Positions 1-11,723 of a DNA stretch of 25,086 nt are shown here, piece by piece. The stretch covers positions 1 to 25,086 of the forward strand of contig WIXG01000717.1 in the NCBI GenBank assembly GCA_009869945.1, in the 5' to 3' direction. Positions within the stretch are counted from its first letter, which is position 1; each line of letters begins with the position of its first letter. A program made the translations under genes and the position numbers. A model generated the notes under the pieces. It was not told the origin of the DNA. It saw only the letters and a program-made list of their open reading frames with translations, and did not search any database. This stretch comes from Mesaphorura yosii (Eukaryota > Arthropoda > Collembola > Poduromorpha > Tullbergiidae).

Positions 1-715
1 AAAATAGGAAGACCAACGCAAGAAAACTCTACGAGAAGCGCTTAGCTGGAGGAAAGTCAGAGTATGCCGTGTCATTGGATGAGGCGTTATTTTTCATGCA
101 AGACATGAAGGCACGCGCAAAATATGCTACACAAAGACACGCAGTGAACTCAACAAGTATGTACACCAGAAGAAAGAAAAGTTTTCAGAGAAGTTAATGG
201 TAATTGGTGCGATGAGCGGCCGAGGCATCATTCCCTTGATCCCAGTCCGAACCAATGCCAAGATTAATTCAAAGTACTATGTGGACAACGTTTTGAAGCA
301 GATTTTTGAAGACGAGGTGCCGAAACTTTATCCTGGCGAGACATCAAAAGTATTTGTCCACCACGATGCTGCTTCATCCCATACCGCTCGGTTCACTCAG
401 CAGTACGCTGCAACTTTGAAAGAAAAAACCGGAATAACTCTCATTGCCAATGAAAAAATACCAGTGAAGAGCCCTGGCGCTAGTCCGATGGACTTCTTTG
501 GATTTGGATGGTTAAAGCAGCACATACACAAACGGCGGGCAAAAACAATGCCGGGACTTTGGAAAATTTTGAATGAAGAGTGGAACTCCGTGACTCCTGA
601 AATGTGCCATAAAGTATTCGACAGTTGGAAAAGGAGACTTCGAGCTATCGCAAGGAATCATGGAGAACATATTGAGAACACGATAATCATTCATCGTCGC
701 AAAATCAAGGCGTAG
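1..715 (+). mobile_element. Degenerate Tc1/mariner (IS630 superfamily) transposase, 5' end outside window
   Basis: This is the catalytic half of a DDE transposase, the enzyme that cuts and pastes a Tc1/mariner element. The reading starts in frame 3 (positions 3 to about 108), which carries a VSLDEALFF segment with the likely first catalytic Asp. It then continues in frame 2 (about 110-715), which begins with RKICYTK and contains MVIGAMSGRG, the HHDAASSHTA segment with the second Asp, and SPGASPMDFFGFG with the third. One frame change near 105-110 breaks the gene, so it is a fossil. There are 41 residues between the second and third Asp, which resembles the DD41D (rosa-like) group. No terminal inverted repeat is visible after the stop at 713-715, and the 5' part lies outside the window. 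The superfamily is clear; the subgroup is tentative. Confidence 0.82.
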
Positions 716-1302
716 AAATGTAAAACCAAACTGTTCACATAATGTCCTAACACCCTCTGTAACACAGGACGTAGGAGTAACCTCTGCCTCTCAGTCATGA
801 AATTCAACAATTCTCATGTATTCATGTCAACAATGCTCATGTGCGATGTCTACTAGCAAGTAAACTGAGTAAAGGACTGAAGGATCAACAGTACCAATAA
901 GCGAGACCAAAGCAAAGCAGAGCAAAACACAAGCAGGAAAATGAGACAAGTTAATTCGAATTCTCGCATCATAATTGCCGTGCAGTCGTTAATTGTACAC
1001 TTGCTCAATGATCTGACTGAAGAGCAACAAAAAGCATGGAAATAAAAGAATTACAAGGCCGCCGTGACTTTTTATGTGAAATCGCGTTGTTTCTTGCTTG
1101 AGTTGAGTCCAGCGACGAGCACCTGACACAAAGCAATAAATTCTGACCAGACGCACAGGCTGGCGACGAAATCCCGACTTGTGATTTGCAAATTGCAATG
1201 TCACCTTCTCCTTTTAATTAGTGCTCTGTGCTTGTTGTTCGCAACTCGCATTTAACTCTTCAGTCACAAATCACTGTGCTCAGGCGGCACTTTGGCGCTG
1301 GC
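716..1302. other. Intergenic stretch before the carboxylesterase
   Basis: No convincing gene, RNA or repeat is seen here. It must hold the 3' flank of the transposon relic and the promoter and 5' UTR of the esterase, but no clear TATA box is visible. The short open frames here lack family motifs. Confidence 0.5.
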
Positions 1303-3528
<2,226 letters not shown>

Positions 3529-3846
3529 ATTAAACTCAGGCCTGAAAAGCTGCAGTACTCATGAATACAGGTTTCGTATGAAGAATCGTCATTTCCAAAT
3601 CTTCAGCCCATAGATTCAATTATTTCTTGAGCGTAGTGCACCTTCATACGGGAACAGCAAGAAAACAAATACCAGACGCCAGACGATGAAGCCAGCTGTT
3701 CACTAATCGAGTTCAGCGATTGTGAATCAACATCAGAGCAATCACAATTACCAGTCACAGCTCGATTTTATTGCAACGACATAGACATTGCCGAATTAAG
3801 CATTTATGTCAAGAAAGCAAAACAACTTCATCCATGCACTCATTTC
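3529..3846. other. Convergent 3' flanks of esterase and peptide gene A
   Basis: This stretch separates the 3' ends of two converging genes. It contains the minus-strand AATAAA of peptide gene A at 3767-3772. No other gene is visible. Confidence 0.5.
3767..3772 (-). terminator. Polyadenylation signal of peptide gene A
   Basis: AATAAA on the minus strand, about 75 bases after the stop codon of peptide gene A. The other three members of the family have the same signal 66-77 bases after their stops. Confidence 0.65.
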
Positions 3847-4283
3847 TCATTTGCGGCCTGGAACATTCACTCCGCCTTGGTTGCCTGACGGTTTATTGGT
3901 CCCAATTGGAAGTTTGATTCCTCCGACTGCAAATGAAAACGCGAGGAAACGTACGCATTCATGCATATTCGACCGAGTCATTTAGCTCTAAATGTGAAAC
4001 GCCTTACCGTCTGCGTTTACGTTAGCCTGGTTGTTTGGCTTATTGTTCTTTCTCTCCTCGTAAGAGGCATCGTCGAAGTCATTAACCTCCTCACTCTCAT
4101 CAACTCCACTTCCGTTGCCCACTTGCTCGTGCTCCTGAAGCCACCAAACGGTTAATGGTAGAAGAAAAAACTAACTGGGCCTAGACTTACGTTCTCTTCA
4201 TTTGCTGGACGTCCAGTGACTGCGGCAGCACAAAACGCTGCCAGCATGGTGACTAAAACCAAAAATTTGAAGGCACTTGACAT
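3847..4283 (-). CDS. Small secreted peptide precursor, family member A
   Basis: This is the first of four related precursors in the window; I do not recognise the family. The exons in coding order are 4283-4191, 4134-4008 and 3926-3847 (introns in phase 0 and phase 1), giving 99 residues. A signal peptide of about 23 residues (hydrophobic core FLVLVTMLAAF) is followed by an acidic propiece (EVNDFDD) and then a basic site, ERK. The conserved region contains NNKPNNQANVNA, PIGTN, GNQGG and VNVPGRK. The C-terminal GRK is a standard amidation and basic trimming signal, predicting a Pro-amide end. The predicted mature part has no cysteine. The start ATG, splice sites and stop all agree with members B, C and D. 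A hormone-like, antimicrobial or structural role is possible; none can be shown from sequence. Confidence 0.85.
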
Positions 4284-4466
4284 ATTGATACAGGCTGCGA
4301 ACAAAGAAAAATATTGGCTTGCAATCGGAGGGATTCTCCTCTGAGTCGATTGTGAATTAAACTAAACATCCTTTTGTAGTTGCACAGGTCTATTTATCAG
4401 TGAAAAAGCGTGCCACTTAAAATTGAATGCCTGGCTCATTGAATTCCACGTGCGATGAAATAACGT

Positions 4467-4474
4467 ATTTTATA
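4467..4474 (-). promoter_or_regulatory. Candidate TATA box for peptide gene A
   Basis: TATAAAAT on the minus strand, about 185 bases upstream of the ATG of peptide gene A. Position and sequence fit a core promoter with a 5' UTR of roughly 150 bases, but the region is AT-rich and chance is possible. Confidence 0.35.
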
Positions 4475-4736
4475 AACGATGTGCGCATAGACACGGAAGG
4501 TTGTTTTCACTGAATCGGCATAGTTTTAATTGAAGTGACATGCGAATCATTTTCGCACAAGGGCGGCACAGTGTCCTGAATTTTTTCAGGCTCCCGGCTC
4601 GTGAGCGTACAAATGAAAGTGCTCTACGTTGAGATATTTGACGTTTGGCGTCTCCACATTTAGTAAATTAAATTAATAACTAAAGGAATTAATTTTCAAA
4701 TATCGGCGAGATGTTACATGAAAGTAGTGCAGCATT

Positions 4737-4742
4737 TTTATT
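4737..4742 (-). terminator. Polyadenylation signal of peptide gene B
   Basis: AATAAA on the minus strand, about 70 bases beyond the stop of peptide gene B. Confidence 0.65.
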
Positions 4743-4811
4743 GCTCAATTCAGTTGACAATTGACTTTATGAATGCGGGGGTTGTAATCGTCGTTCTATA
4801 GTTGATACCAC

Positions 4812-5253
4812 TTAACGCCAGGTGGGAAGCACGTTCACGCCATGTTGGTTCCCAGCCTCGCTGTTGTTTCCAATTGGAGCAGTGATACTTCCGACTGCAA
4901 GCGAACAAATTGTAATAACCTTCCGAATGTAAGCAGTATTGCAAAATTGCTCCTTCCTTACCACCGACGTTTGCGTTGATCTGGCTGTTTGGCTGGTTGT
5001 TGGTGCTCGTGTTGTTCTTCTTCTTCTTTCCTTTTCTGGAATCATCTGTCCAGTCGTCGTCATACTCGTCGTCTTCGAAGTCTTCCTCTGTATCAGGCTC
5101 CTGAAATTGCAATTAATTGCAGGAAACAGCGAGGACGGAAGGCGGTTTGAAAAATTCCATGGCAATGCTTACTTCGTCCTCGTCAACTTGCACGGCAAGC
5201 ACGGCGAGCATCGCGAGTGACGCCAGTAGCAAGAATTTCAAGTAGACCGGCAT
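4812..5253 (-). CDS. Small secreted peptide precursor, family member B
   Basis: Second member of the family. The exons in coding order are 5253-5173, 5100-4962 and 4894-4812, with the same phases (0, then 1) as A; the product is 100 residues. A signal peptide (core YLKFLLLASLAML) precedes a strikingly acidic propiece dominated by Asp and Glu. A basic run, RKGKKKK, follows and would suit a proprotein convertase. The conserved region has NNQPNSQINANV, APIGNN, AGNQ and GVNV, and is free of cysteine. Unlike A, C and D, the C-terminus is PTWR with no Gly, so it should not be amidated. The abrupt switch from acidic to basic is the sharpest precursor layout of the four. The gene lies 559 bases from A, in the same orientation. 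Its function is unknown. Confidence 0.86.
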
Positions 5254-5921
5254 TATATATGAATACGTGGGAATGCCTGTTTGGAATCCGGCCGTATTTA
5301 TTTCACAATATAACAACGATAAATGATAACGTTTCAGCGGCTGGAAGAAAACGTCTAAATCTCGCAGCACATTTGGCACTCTATAAATACAGACATTTGA
5401 AAGGTAGCTCCACATTGCTCACGAACTGAATTAGATCGTTGTTGCCAATTCGCAATTTAAATGGGAATCTCAAAGCATCAAGATTGAGCCAAGCAAATCG
5501 ACAATCAAGATTAAATTCAGATTCAGGTCAACATTTGCTTACTTTTGAAATTTAGAACACAGAGATGCGAGTTTATGATTGACTTCATGACTTGTGATTG
5601 ATTCATGAAGAAAAACAAATTTTAGTTTCTAAATCTCAATTGACACTTATGTAATTGAAATGTCAATCTTTGCCTACCGGAGCGTCCTCCTTCAGGTCAC
5701 AAAGGTGAAAGTGTAAAGCACGCGCGGATGTGCTATGAAAATATGCCTGGCAGAATTTAAGGATTATGCATTTTGATTCTGATTTATGGATTATTATTCA
5801 GAAACCAAGAAGAGATTCTGGCCAAGATTGGCCTGCAATTTTATTCAAGGACAAACAATTTGTCACATTCTATATTTTCATTGCATGGTCCCGTAGTGTT
5901 TAGAACTCGCCTTTAAGGGCC
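5254..5921. other. Spacer between peptide genes B and C
   Basis: No gene is seen. The minus strand has a TATTTATA at 5382-5389, about 130 bases upstream of the ATG of gene B, which could serve as a weak TATA element. The AATAAA of gene C is at 5840-5845. Confidence 0.45.
5840..5845 (-). terminator. Polyadenylation signal of peptide gene C
   Basis: AATAAA on the minus strand, about 77 bases beyond the stop of peptide gene C. Confidence 0.65.
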
Positions 5922-6308
5922 TTAGCCTGTAGGCTTCACGTTCACACCCCCCTGATTCCCAGCCGGACCATTTGCTCCAATTGGAGCGGTGACGCCCAAC
6001 GCTGTCGATTAGCACACAATTTAAATTAAGTTCAGGTCCATGCATTTATAGAAATTCTGACTAACCGCTGACATTCGCGTTGACTTGATTATTTGGCTGG
6101 TTATTGTCTCCCTTTCGTCTCATCCCGTGTGCAGATTCCTGAAGACAAAAATTGTTGAATGAAAAACAAAGCAAAAATCATACGCAAAACCTACCGATCC
6201 GCTAACAATATCCTGGCCTGAAATCGGGGCTGCGGAAGCATTCTCAATCAACGCACACAAGAACATGAATGCAAAAACTGTAATGAGGGCCTTTGATCCT
6301 AAAACCAT
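5922..6308 (-). CDS. Small secreted peptide precursor, family member C
   Basis: Third and shortest member, 88 residues. The exons in coding order are 6308-6195, 6138-6066 and 6001-5922, with phases 0 and 1; the exon 2 donor is a GTTAG variant. The signal peptide has core ALITVFAFMFLCAL and a likely cleavage after ASA (about residue 26). There is almost no acidic propiece: exon 2 is reduced to 73 bases, against 127-142 in the others. A basic site, RRK, precedes the conserved region with NNQPNNQVNANV, VTAPIGAN, AGNQGG and VNVKPTG. The terminal Gly is a direct amidation donor. The predicted mature region has no cysteine. The 5' UTR may be long or contain an intron, because the best TATA candidate is about 290 bases upstream. 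Its role is unknown. Confidence 0.85.
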
Positions 6309-8093
6309 TTTTGCCAATAAGCTCTTGTCACACAGAATACCGTACAAAATCCACAATACAACTGAAAGTGAGAATACAAGTAAAGCAGCGACTTGAACTG
6401 AGATCACCTGTGTTTTTATTCGGTCGCCTAAATTCGTATTACATATGGAATATGGAAGATCTTGGATCGATTCAGAAACTTGATGAATACTGATTCAGAT
6501 GTCAATCACAGTAAAAGAAAACGGCCCCATTGTTAATCTGGAAATTGACATGTTTTCGAACCTCTTGTGACCTACTTGTTCCGTGTCACACACACGCGGT
6601 TATATACGGCTTGAAAATTTGCTGATTGCGATTGCTAATTTGCATTGTCGGCGTCGACTCATTGCAACACTGCAAGGATCAGCCCAGAAGAGATATGATA
6701 TCAACATAATCATCAAAATTGAAGGCGTACTGCAACCTCTCATCTGTCATCACTTTCATCACGCGTGCGCCAAGTTCACCATTAACACGCTCTGCTCAGA
6801 TTGGCACATTGACACAAAGACAGGTGATCTTCTTGATGCTGAACTTAACAAAGGACGGCCGACGCAATGCAAACAAGTTCTACGGCCAGCGATCGTGAAT
6901 CGTGAATGAATTTCCCTGCTCATAAACCGAGCTACAAGGACGCCAAGCCAAGCGCAAGTTCGCTCAGCTCAAAGCAGCTCTCGACTGATTCGATTGGAAT
7001 TTCGCCATTTCGTACTGCATCTAGATATAAAATTTGACCAGATGACTTTTGCTAGCGATTGCTGGTTCATTTTTCGTGTCGAGTCTTTGTGTAGCCTTTA
7101 ACATTTCTTCGCTTCACCTGAGTTTGGGCGCCTACTGCCTGTCAAGGCAATTTCCTGAGACTCAATCGAACCAGAGTTTTCTAACCCTTTGAGTCAAGAG
7201 CGAGCGCAGCCAACTTTGATTTGGTTTGATTTAAGCCAAGCTATGTCGTGTAATATCGTACGAATTGCGAATCTTGTCCCACAACTTTTTGCACAACTTC
7301 AATGTTATGACAGAGCAGAGTCAGGATAATTTTATACATATGCAAATTAGACCCACATTTCAGGATTTGAGTCGCACATGGCACATGTTTCCAATTCCTG
7401 CATTCATTCAAATCAAAACTGACTCATACTGGAATCAACAGCTAATTCACTTTCATTTCCTCGTTCCAGGCTGTGTTGCTGCTAGGCTACGAGCTGAATT
7501 AATAACTTCCGAAATATTAACACGAGCTAAATTTAACAGGCTCGGCAAAGCCGTTTCTTTCGCCTTTGTTGAATTAAAATGCGTGCTTTGATTCTGTACT
7601 GAAGCAGTAATTTTCGCATGGCTGGCTTGGATGATACGATACATCGACTGACCAGCATGCAAGATTCAGCGAAACTGGTTCCATCCGTGCAAGGCGCTCT
7701 TAGATTTAGGAAGTACAAAACGATGGGAACAGGCAACCCAAGTTCTCCCACAAGTCGTTCACTGTCTCATAAACGCCAAAAGCCCGCATTTCACACATTT
7801 TCCTCCTCGCGTTGTCCAGCGCAAGTCATGACTCGTTAATCACAATACGAAGCTTCAGTTACAGTATTCTATTCTCATTATTGTTTCTTTTGTATTTATA
7901 TTTGTGTTTGTCGCAGTCGCATGTAGAATTTTACTGCATTTTGAGCTTGAATGTAATTCACCCCGGCCCAGACGCAGCGCAGGTGAATAAGGACGACTTG
8001 TATCATTATCATTACCATACGCGTGTACCATTCGATTTACGTGAATATTTTGTACTCAATTTAACTGGTGAGTGATTAGCATGCCAAAATTAT
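6309..8093. other. Long intergenic region between the peptide cluster and the peroxidases
   Basis: About 1.8 kb with no gene that I can support. Several open frames of 60-108 codons occur on both strands, but none shows a signal peptide, known motif or plausible splice partners. The two flanking genes diverge, so promoters for peptide C and peroxidase 1 lie at its ends. No tRNA, tandem array or transposon end is recognised. Confidence 0.5.
6600..6606 (-). promoter_or_regulatory. Candidate TATA box for peptide gene C
   Basis: TATATAA on the minus strand, 292 bases upstream of the ATG of peptide gene C. The candidate for gene D is at a similar distance, which hints at a shared promoter layout, perhaps with an intron in the 5' UTR. 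Confidence 0.35.
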
Positions 8094-8101
8094 TATAAAA
8101 G
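8094..8101 (+). promoter_or_regulatory. Core promoter of peroxidase 1 (TATA box with initiator)
   Basis: TATAAAAG is followed 34 bases later by an initiator-like TCAATTT, with the A at 8128. The spacing is close to the usual TATA-initiator distance. This predicts a 5' UTR of about 190 bases before the ATG at 8319. Confidence 0.55.
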
Positions 8102-8318
8102 TGGCGAACGCGTCTGGAGACTTCCTCAATTTCACATCACAGTCTTGTCGTCGTGTGTGGTTCAGTGCAGTGCAGGAGAAGAGCCAAAAGAGTAGTCCAC
8201 CTCGCTTCGGCAAGTTTTGGAGATTCTGATTTGGTCGTTTCAACGACTCGGTGATTCTAGCAAAGATCGAACGTTGCTTGCTCAGAGTTGAATTTACGAC
8301 GCGACCGCAAGCGAGAAG

Positions 8319-11163
8319 ATGACAACCCTTTCAGATTCGATTGCTCTTACCTTTCTCCTCCTGTTCCTACACGGTTGGCTACAGCCGTCGACCACACTCG
8401 TGTCAGGACTAGTGGGCGAATCCACAAAATTTTCCAATTTGCATTCGTTGCTCAACTACACGCTCAGAGTAAGTCGCATACATGAGAATTCCAACTGCGC
8501 GTGCACGCTCGTTCTGACTAGGCTTCCGCTTCTTTTTAGGGGCATGCAAAACATGTCACGTGTGAATATGAGGCTCTTGTTCATATTTCGTATTTCTATA
8601 GCTGGCGGAGGCAGAATTTCGGACGGCCGACTTTGTGCAAATGTCACATGGAGCACAATCACACGCAAGCGCGAGGGGCAGAGCCAGAAAGTTCCATCAA
8701 TCTGTCAAATTTACCGCTACGACAGAGGAAATTGGGCGGGCAAGCAACATCAATTTGAGGGCGTACCAGCTTCTGACCCAAAAGTAAGTGGGGACTTGCG
8801 CAAATGACTGACTGCATGATTACTTGCATTGAATCACTGCCCGTCCCTGCTCACTGCCCTGTTCAGGTATGGAGTTGCCAAGAGGCAAGCGCTGAAGCTC
8901 CTGGAGAAGAACGCCATCCCGTTCTGCGCCGAACGCCAAGAATACCGGGAGTGTGACCCTGAAGAGAGGTACCGCACCATCGATGGTGTGTGCAACAACC
9001 TGCAAAACCCGTTTTGGGGCGCCTCGTTCACCGCTTTCCATCGAGAAGTGCCTGCAAGCTACCGCGATGGGTTCAACGATCCGCGCGGTGGCAGAGCCTC
9101 TACTTTGCCCAATGCCCGGCTTGTGAGCAGCACCGTGCACCCCGACGTGCTGTACCCTGATCCCGTGCTCACAAACATGGTTGGCCAGTACGGCCAGTTT
9201 GTTGACCACGATTTGACTCTGACTCCTGAAGGAGGTAAATGAAAATGAAGAGACTCATTGTGAAGAAGTGAAAATGTGCTTTGATGCATAACGTATTTGT
9301 GTCCCCTCTCGCATTTTCCCAGACAAAATGTGCTGTGACGCCCAGCGCGATGACGTCGACTGTTTTAACATCCAAATTTTTGCGAATGATTCCTTCTACT
9401 CCGCCCACGGACAAACGTGCATGGAATTCACAAGGTCAACGCCTTTCTGCTTTCCAAGTAAGCACCCGTTCGCCGTTCGTGGCAAGATGCCACGGCCACC
9501 GTGCTTATCTAATGATAATATGCTTCAATATATTCGGCCAGCTCCGTCTGGAATTCGAGAGCAAATGAACATTCTGACTGCATTTGCGGACGCCTCAAAC
9601 GTGTACGGATCGGAGGAGAGTCGAGAACGACAACTGCGTGAATTTAGAAACGGTGCGTTGTCAGATACGACGCAAAGCAAGGAAGATTTTGATGAAAGCG
9701 TATACTTTATTTTAGGTCGCCTGCGCACCGGCAAAGAGAACCCGAACCTCTTGCCCACCGTCGCCCAAGTCGAAGAGGAGCTTGGTGATAGAATTGAGTT
9801 CATGGGACTTTTCCTCGCTGGCGACGACCGAGTGAATGAAATGCCGGGTCTTGCCGTAATGCACACGTTGTGGGTTCGCGAACACAATCGGGTAGCGGAT
9901 CAGATGAGGGAGCACAGGCCGGAGTGGTCGGACGAGAAAATCTTCCAGGAAACGAGGAGAATTGTGATTGCCGAATGGCAGAATGTTTTGTACGGCGAGT
10001 ACCTGCCAATCATTCTGGGCCCAGGAACAATGCAAGACTACGAGCTGGATCTCGGCGCTCCTGGTGAGTACTCGGAGTACAACCCGAGGGTCAACGCAAC
10101 CATCTCGCATGCTTTCGCGACGGCCGCCTACCGATTCGGGCATACGCTCATCAACGGCGTCGTCAAGCTAATGAAGAGCTTGCGCCAGGTTGGCAGCTAC
10201 AAAGTGCGGGACAACTTCTTTGACTCCTCTCAGGTATCAGCGGCTTCTGACCAGCTGAGTGCACGGAACGAGGGAACTTGCTCTAAGATATTCTGTTGAT
10301 CTGTGACAGGTGCTGCAGCGTGATGGCGACGGATACAACATGATCCTGGAAGGATTGAGCAGACAAAGCTCGCAGGTTTACGACCCCTTCGTGACGGAAG
10401 ACCTCTCGAATTTTTTGCTCAAGAAGAAGGAGTTTGACTTTGGTGCAGATTTGATTGCGAGAAACTTACAGGTATTTGGAGGCTTAAAGGTGTCGCATAA
10501 ACGACCCAAGGACTTTAACGTAATTGGCCTCTTTTTCCACAGCGCGGTCGTGACCACGGACTGCAGGGCTACAACGCATATCGGCGAGTTTGTGACCTTC
10601 CCGTGGTGAACTCCTGGGCAGCACCACCTATAGAAACAACCCTCTCGGCATGGAGGAAACTCTCGACCCTTTACGCCACGCCCTCAGATATTGACCTCTT
10701 CACCGGTGGCCTGATTGAGAGACCCGTGCCTGGTGGGCTCACCGGCCCCACATTCAACTGCCTGAAGGTACAGCAGCAACACTTCAAAGTCAACCTTGCC
10801 GTTGTTTGGCTTGACTTTTAATCCGTTGAATACTGTAGGCTCAGCAGTTCTACCGTCTCAAGTTTGGTGATCGATTCTTCTTCACGCACCGAAATCAGGT
10901 CGGCTCCTTCACACGCCGCCAACTCGTGCACTTACGAGCGAGGCGATTCAGCGACATCATTTGTGACAACAGCAACTTGCAGTCAGTGCCAACCAACGTG
11001 TTTTTTCTCGAGTCGAGGTCCAATCCGTAAGCTCAGAGTTAATTGACTATGCCATTCAATTATTTGCGATTATATGAGATACTGCTTAATTAACAGAGCG
11101 ATCAACTGCACGCGGGCCGACCCAGGCAGGAACATTTTGAATGTGGCGTATTTTATGGAATAA
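8319..11163 (+). CDS. Animal heme peroxidase 1 (secreted, chorion-peroxidase/peroxinectin-like)
   Basis: This gene encodes a secreted heme peroxidase that uses hydrogen peroxide to oxidise halides, phenols or protein tyrosines. The exons are 8319-8468, 8602-8783, 8867-9234, 9323-9457, 9542-9652, 9716-10233, 10310-10471, 10543-10767, 10839-11026 and 11097-11163, giving 701 residues. A signal peptide and a prodomain come first; the catalytic domain opens near RTIDGVCNNL. Key residues are present: distal His in FVDHD (about 225), Arg and Glu in RVNEMPGL (about 354 and 357), the REHNR segment, proximal His in RFGHTL (about 458) and Asn in RNLQRGRDHG. The residue after the heme-linking Glu is Met, as in myeloperoxidase. 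Introns 9458-9541 and 9653-9715 are multiples of three without stops; comparison with peroxidase 2 shows they are introns. It lies head-to-tail with peroxidase 2, evidently a duplicate. Confidence 0.93.
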
Positions 11164-11164
11164 A
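11159..11164 (+). terminator. Possible polyadenylation signal overlapping the stop of peroxidase 1
   Basis: AATAAA spans the TAA stop codon at 11161-11163. It would give a very short 3' UTR. An ATTAAA variant about 20 bases further on could serve instead. Confidence 0.4.
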
Positions 11165-11636
11165 TTGCTTGATACTCACAAATTATTAAAATTACGCATG
11201 TTCACTAGTTCACTGTCATTCATTCCTGAAATTAAAATTCACGCTCAAATTCCACTGCCGCTGCCGCTGCCAAGAATCTCATTACGCGAATGCGTAGTTT
11301 GACGTTGACCTCTTTGATATTGAAATCATGATTTATGCAAATTGCTAACAAATGAATGGAGTCTGTGATCTTGATCGCGATCTGGTGCGATTTCGCACAA
11401 ATCAAAGTCAAACCAAGGTGCAGAGGTCGCACGGCTACAAAAACAGATCAACCGCACTCCACGTCTACAATGGCTCCAGCAGCTGTTCAATCCTGAGACA
11501 CCACAAAATGACAATTAATCTTGCTATCTTCAGCACAACCATAGATTTGCAAAACACCGATTTTCGCACTTGTTCGATGGCTGACAGACACGTCAATGGC
11601 AGGATTGGCGGAATCTGGCGTACTTTTCCTTTGCCA
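11165..11636. other. Spacer between the tandem peroxidases
   Basis: About 470 bases with no gene supported. It holds the 3' end of peroxidase 1 and upstream promoter sequence of peroxidase 2. Small open frames on both strands show no motif. Confidence 0.5.
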
Positions 11637-11643
11637 TATATAA
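11637..11643 (+). promoter_or_regulatory. TATA box of peroxidase 2
   Basis: TATATAA lies 87 bases upstream of the ATG of peroxidase 2. It predicts transcription starting near 11667 and a short 5' UTR of about 55 bases. Confidence 0.5.
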
Positions 11644-11723
11644 TCCGATGGCATGCGAGCAAGTATGATTATTCTGATTTCTGATCCATGCCCGTTTGGG
11701 ATTAATTAGGCGGTTAGTCCAAA

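Larger units (their letters stand above)
4284..4811. other. Spacer between peptide genes A and B
   Basis: This stretch holds the presumed promoter of gene A and the 3' flank of gene B, whose minus-strand AATAAA is at 4737-4742. No other gene is visible. Confidence 0.5.

Noticed and set aside
4939..5220. A hydrophobic open frame on the plus strand (93 codons)
   Set aside because: It is the complement of peptide gene B exons. Its hydrophobic look comes from reading acidic codons backwards.
6583..6909. A 108-codon plus-strand open frame in the long intergenic region
   Set aside because: No signal peptide, motif or splice partner, and composition like its surroundings.
9458..9541. Treating the 84-base segment in peroxidase 1 as coding
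   Set aside because: It has a GTAAGC donor and an AG acceptor, and removing it restores alignment with peroxidase 2 at the FCFPT-GxREQMN junction.
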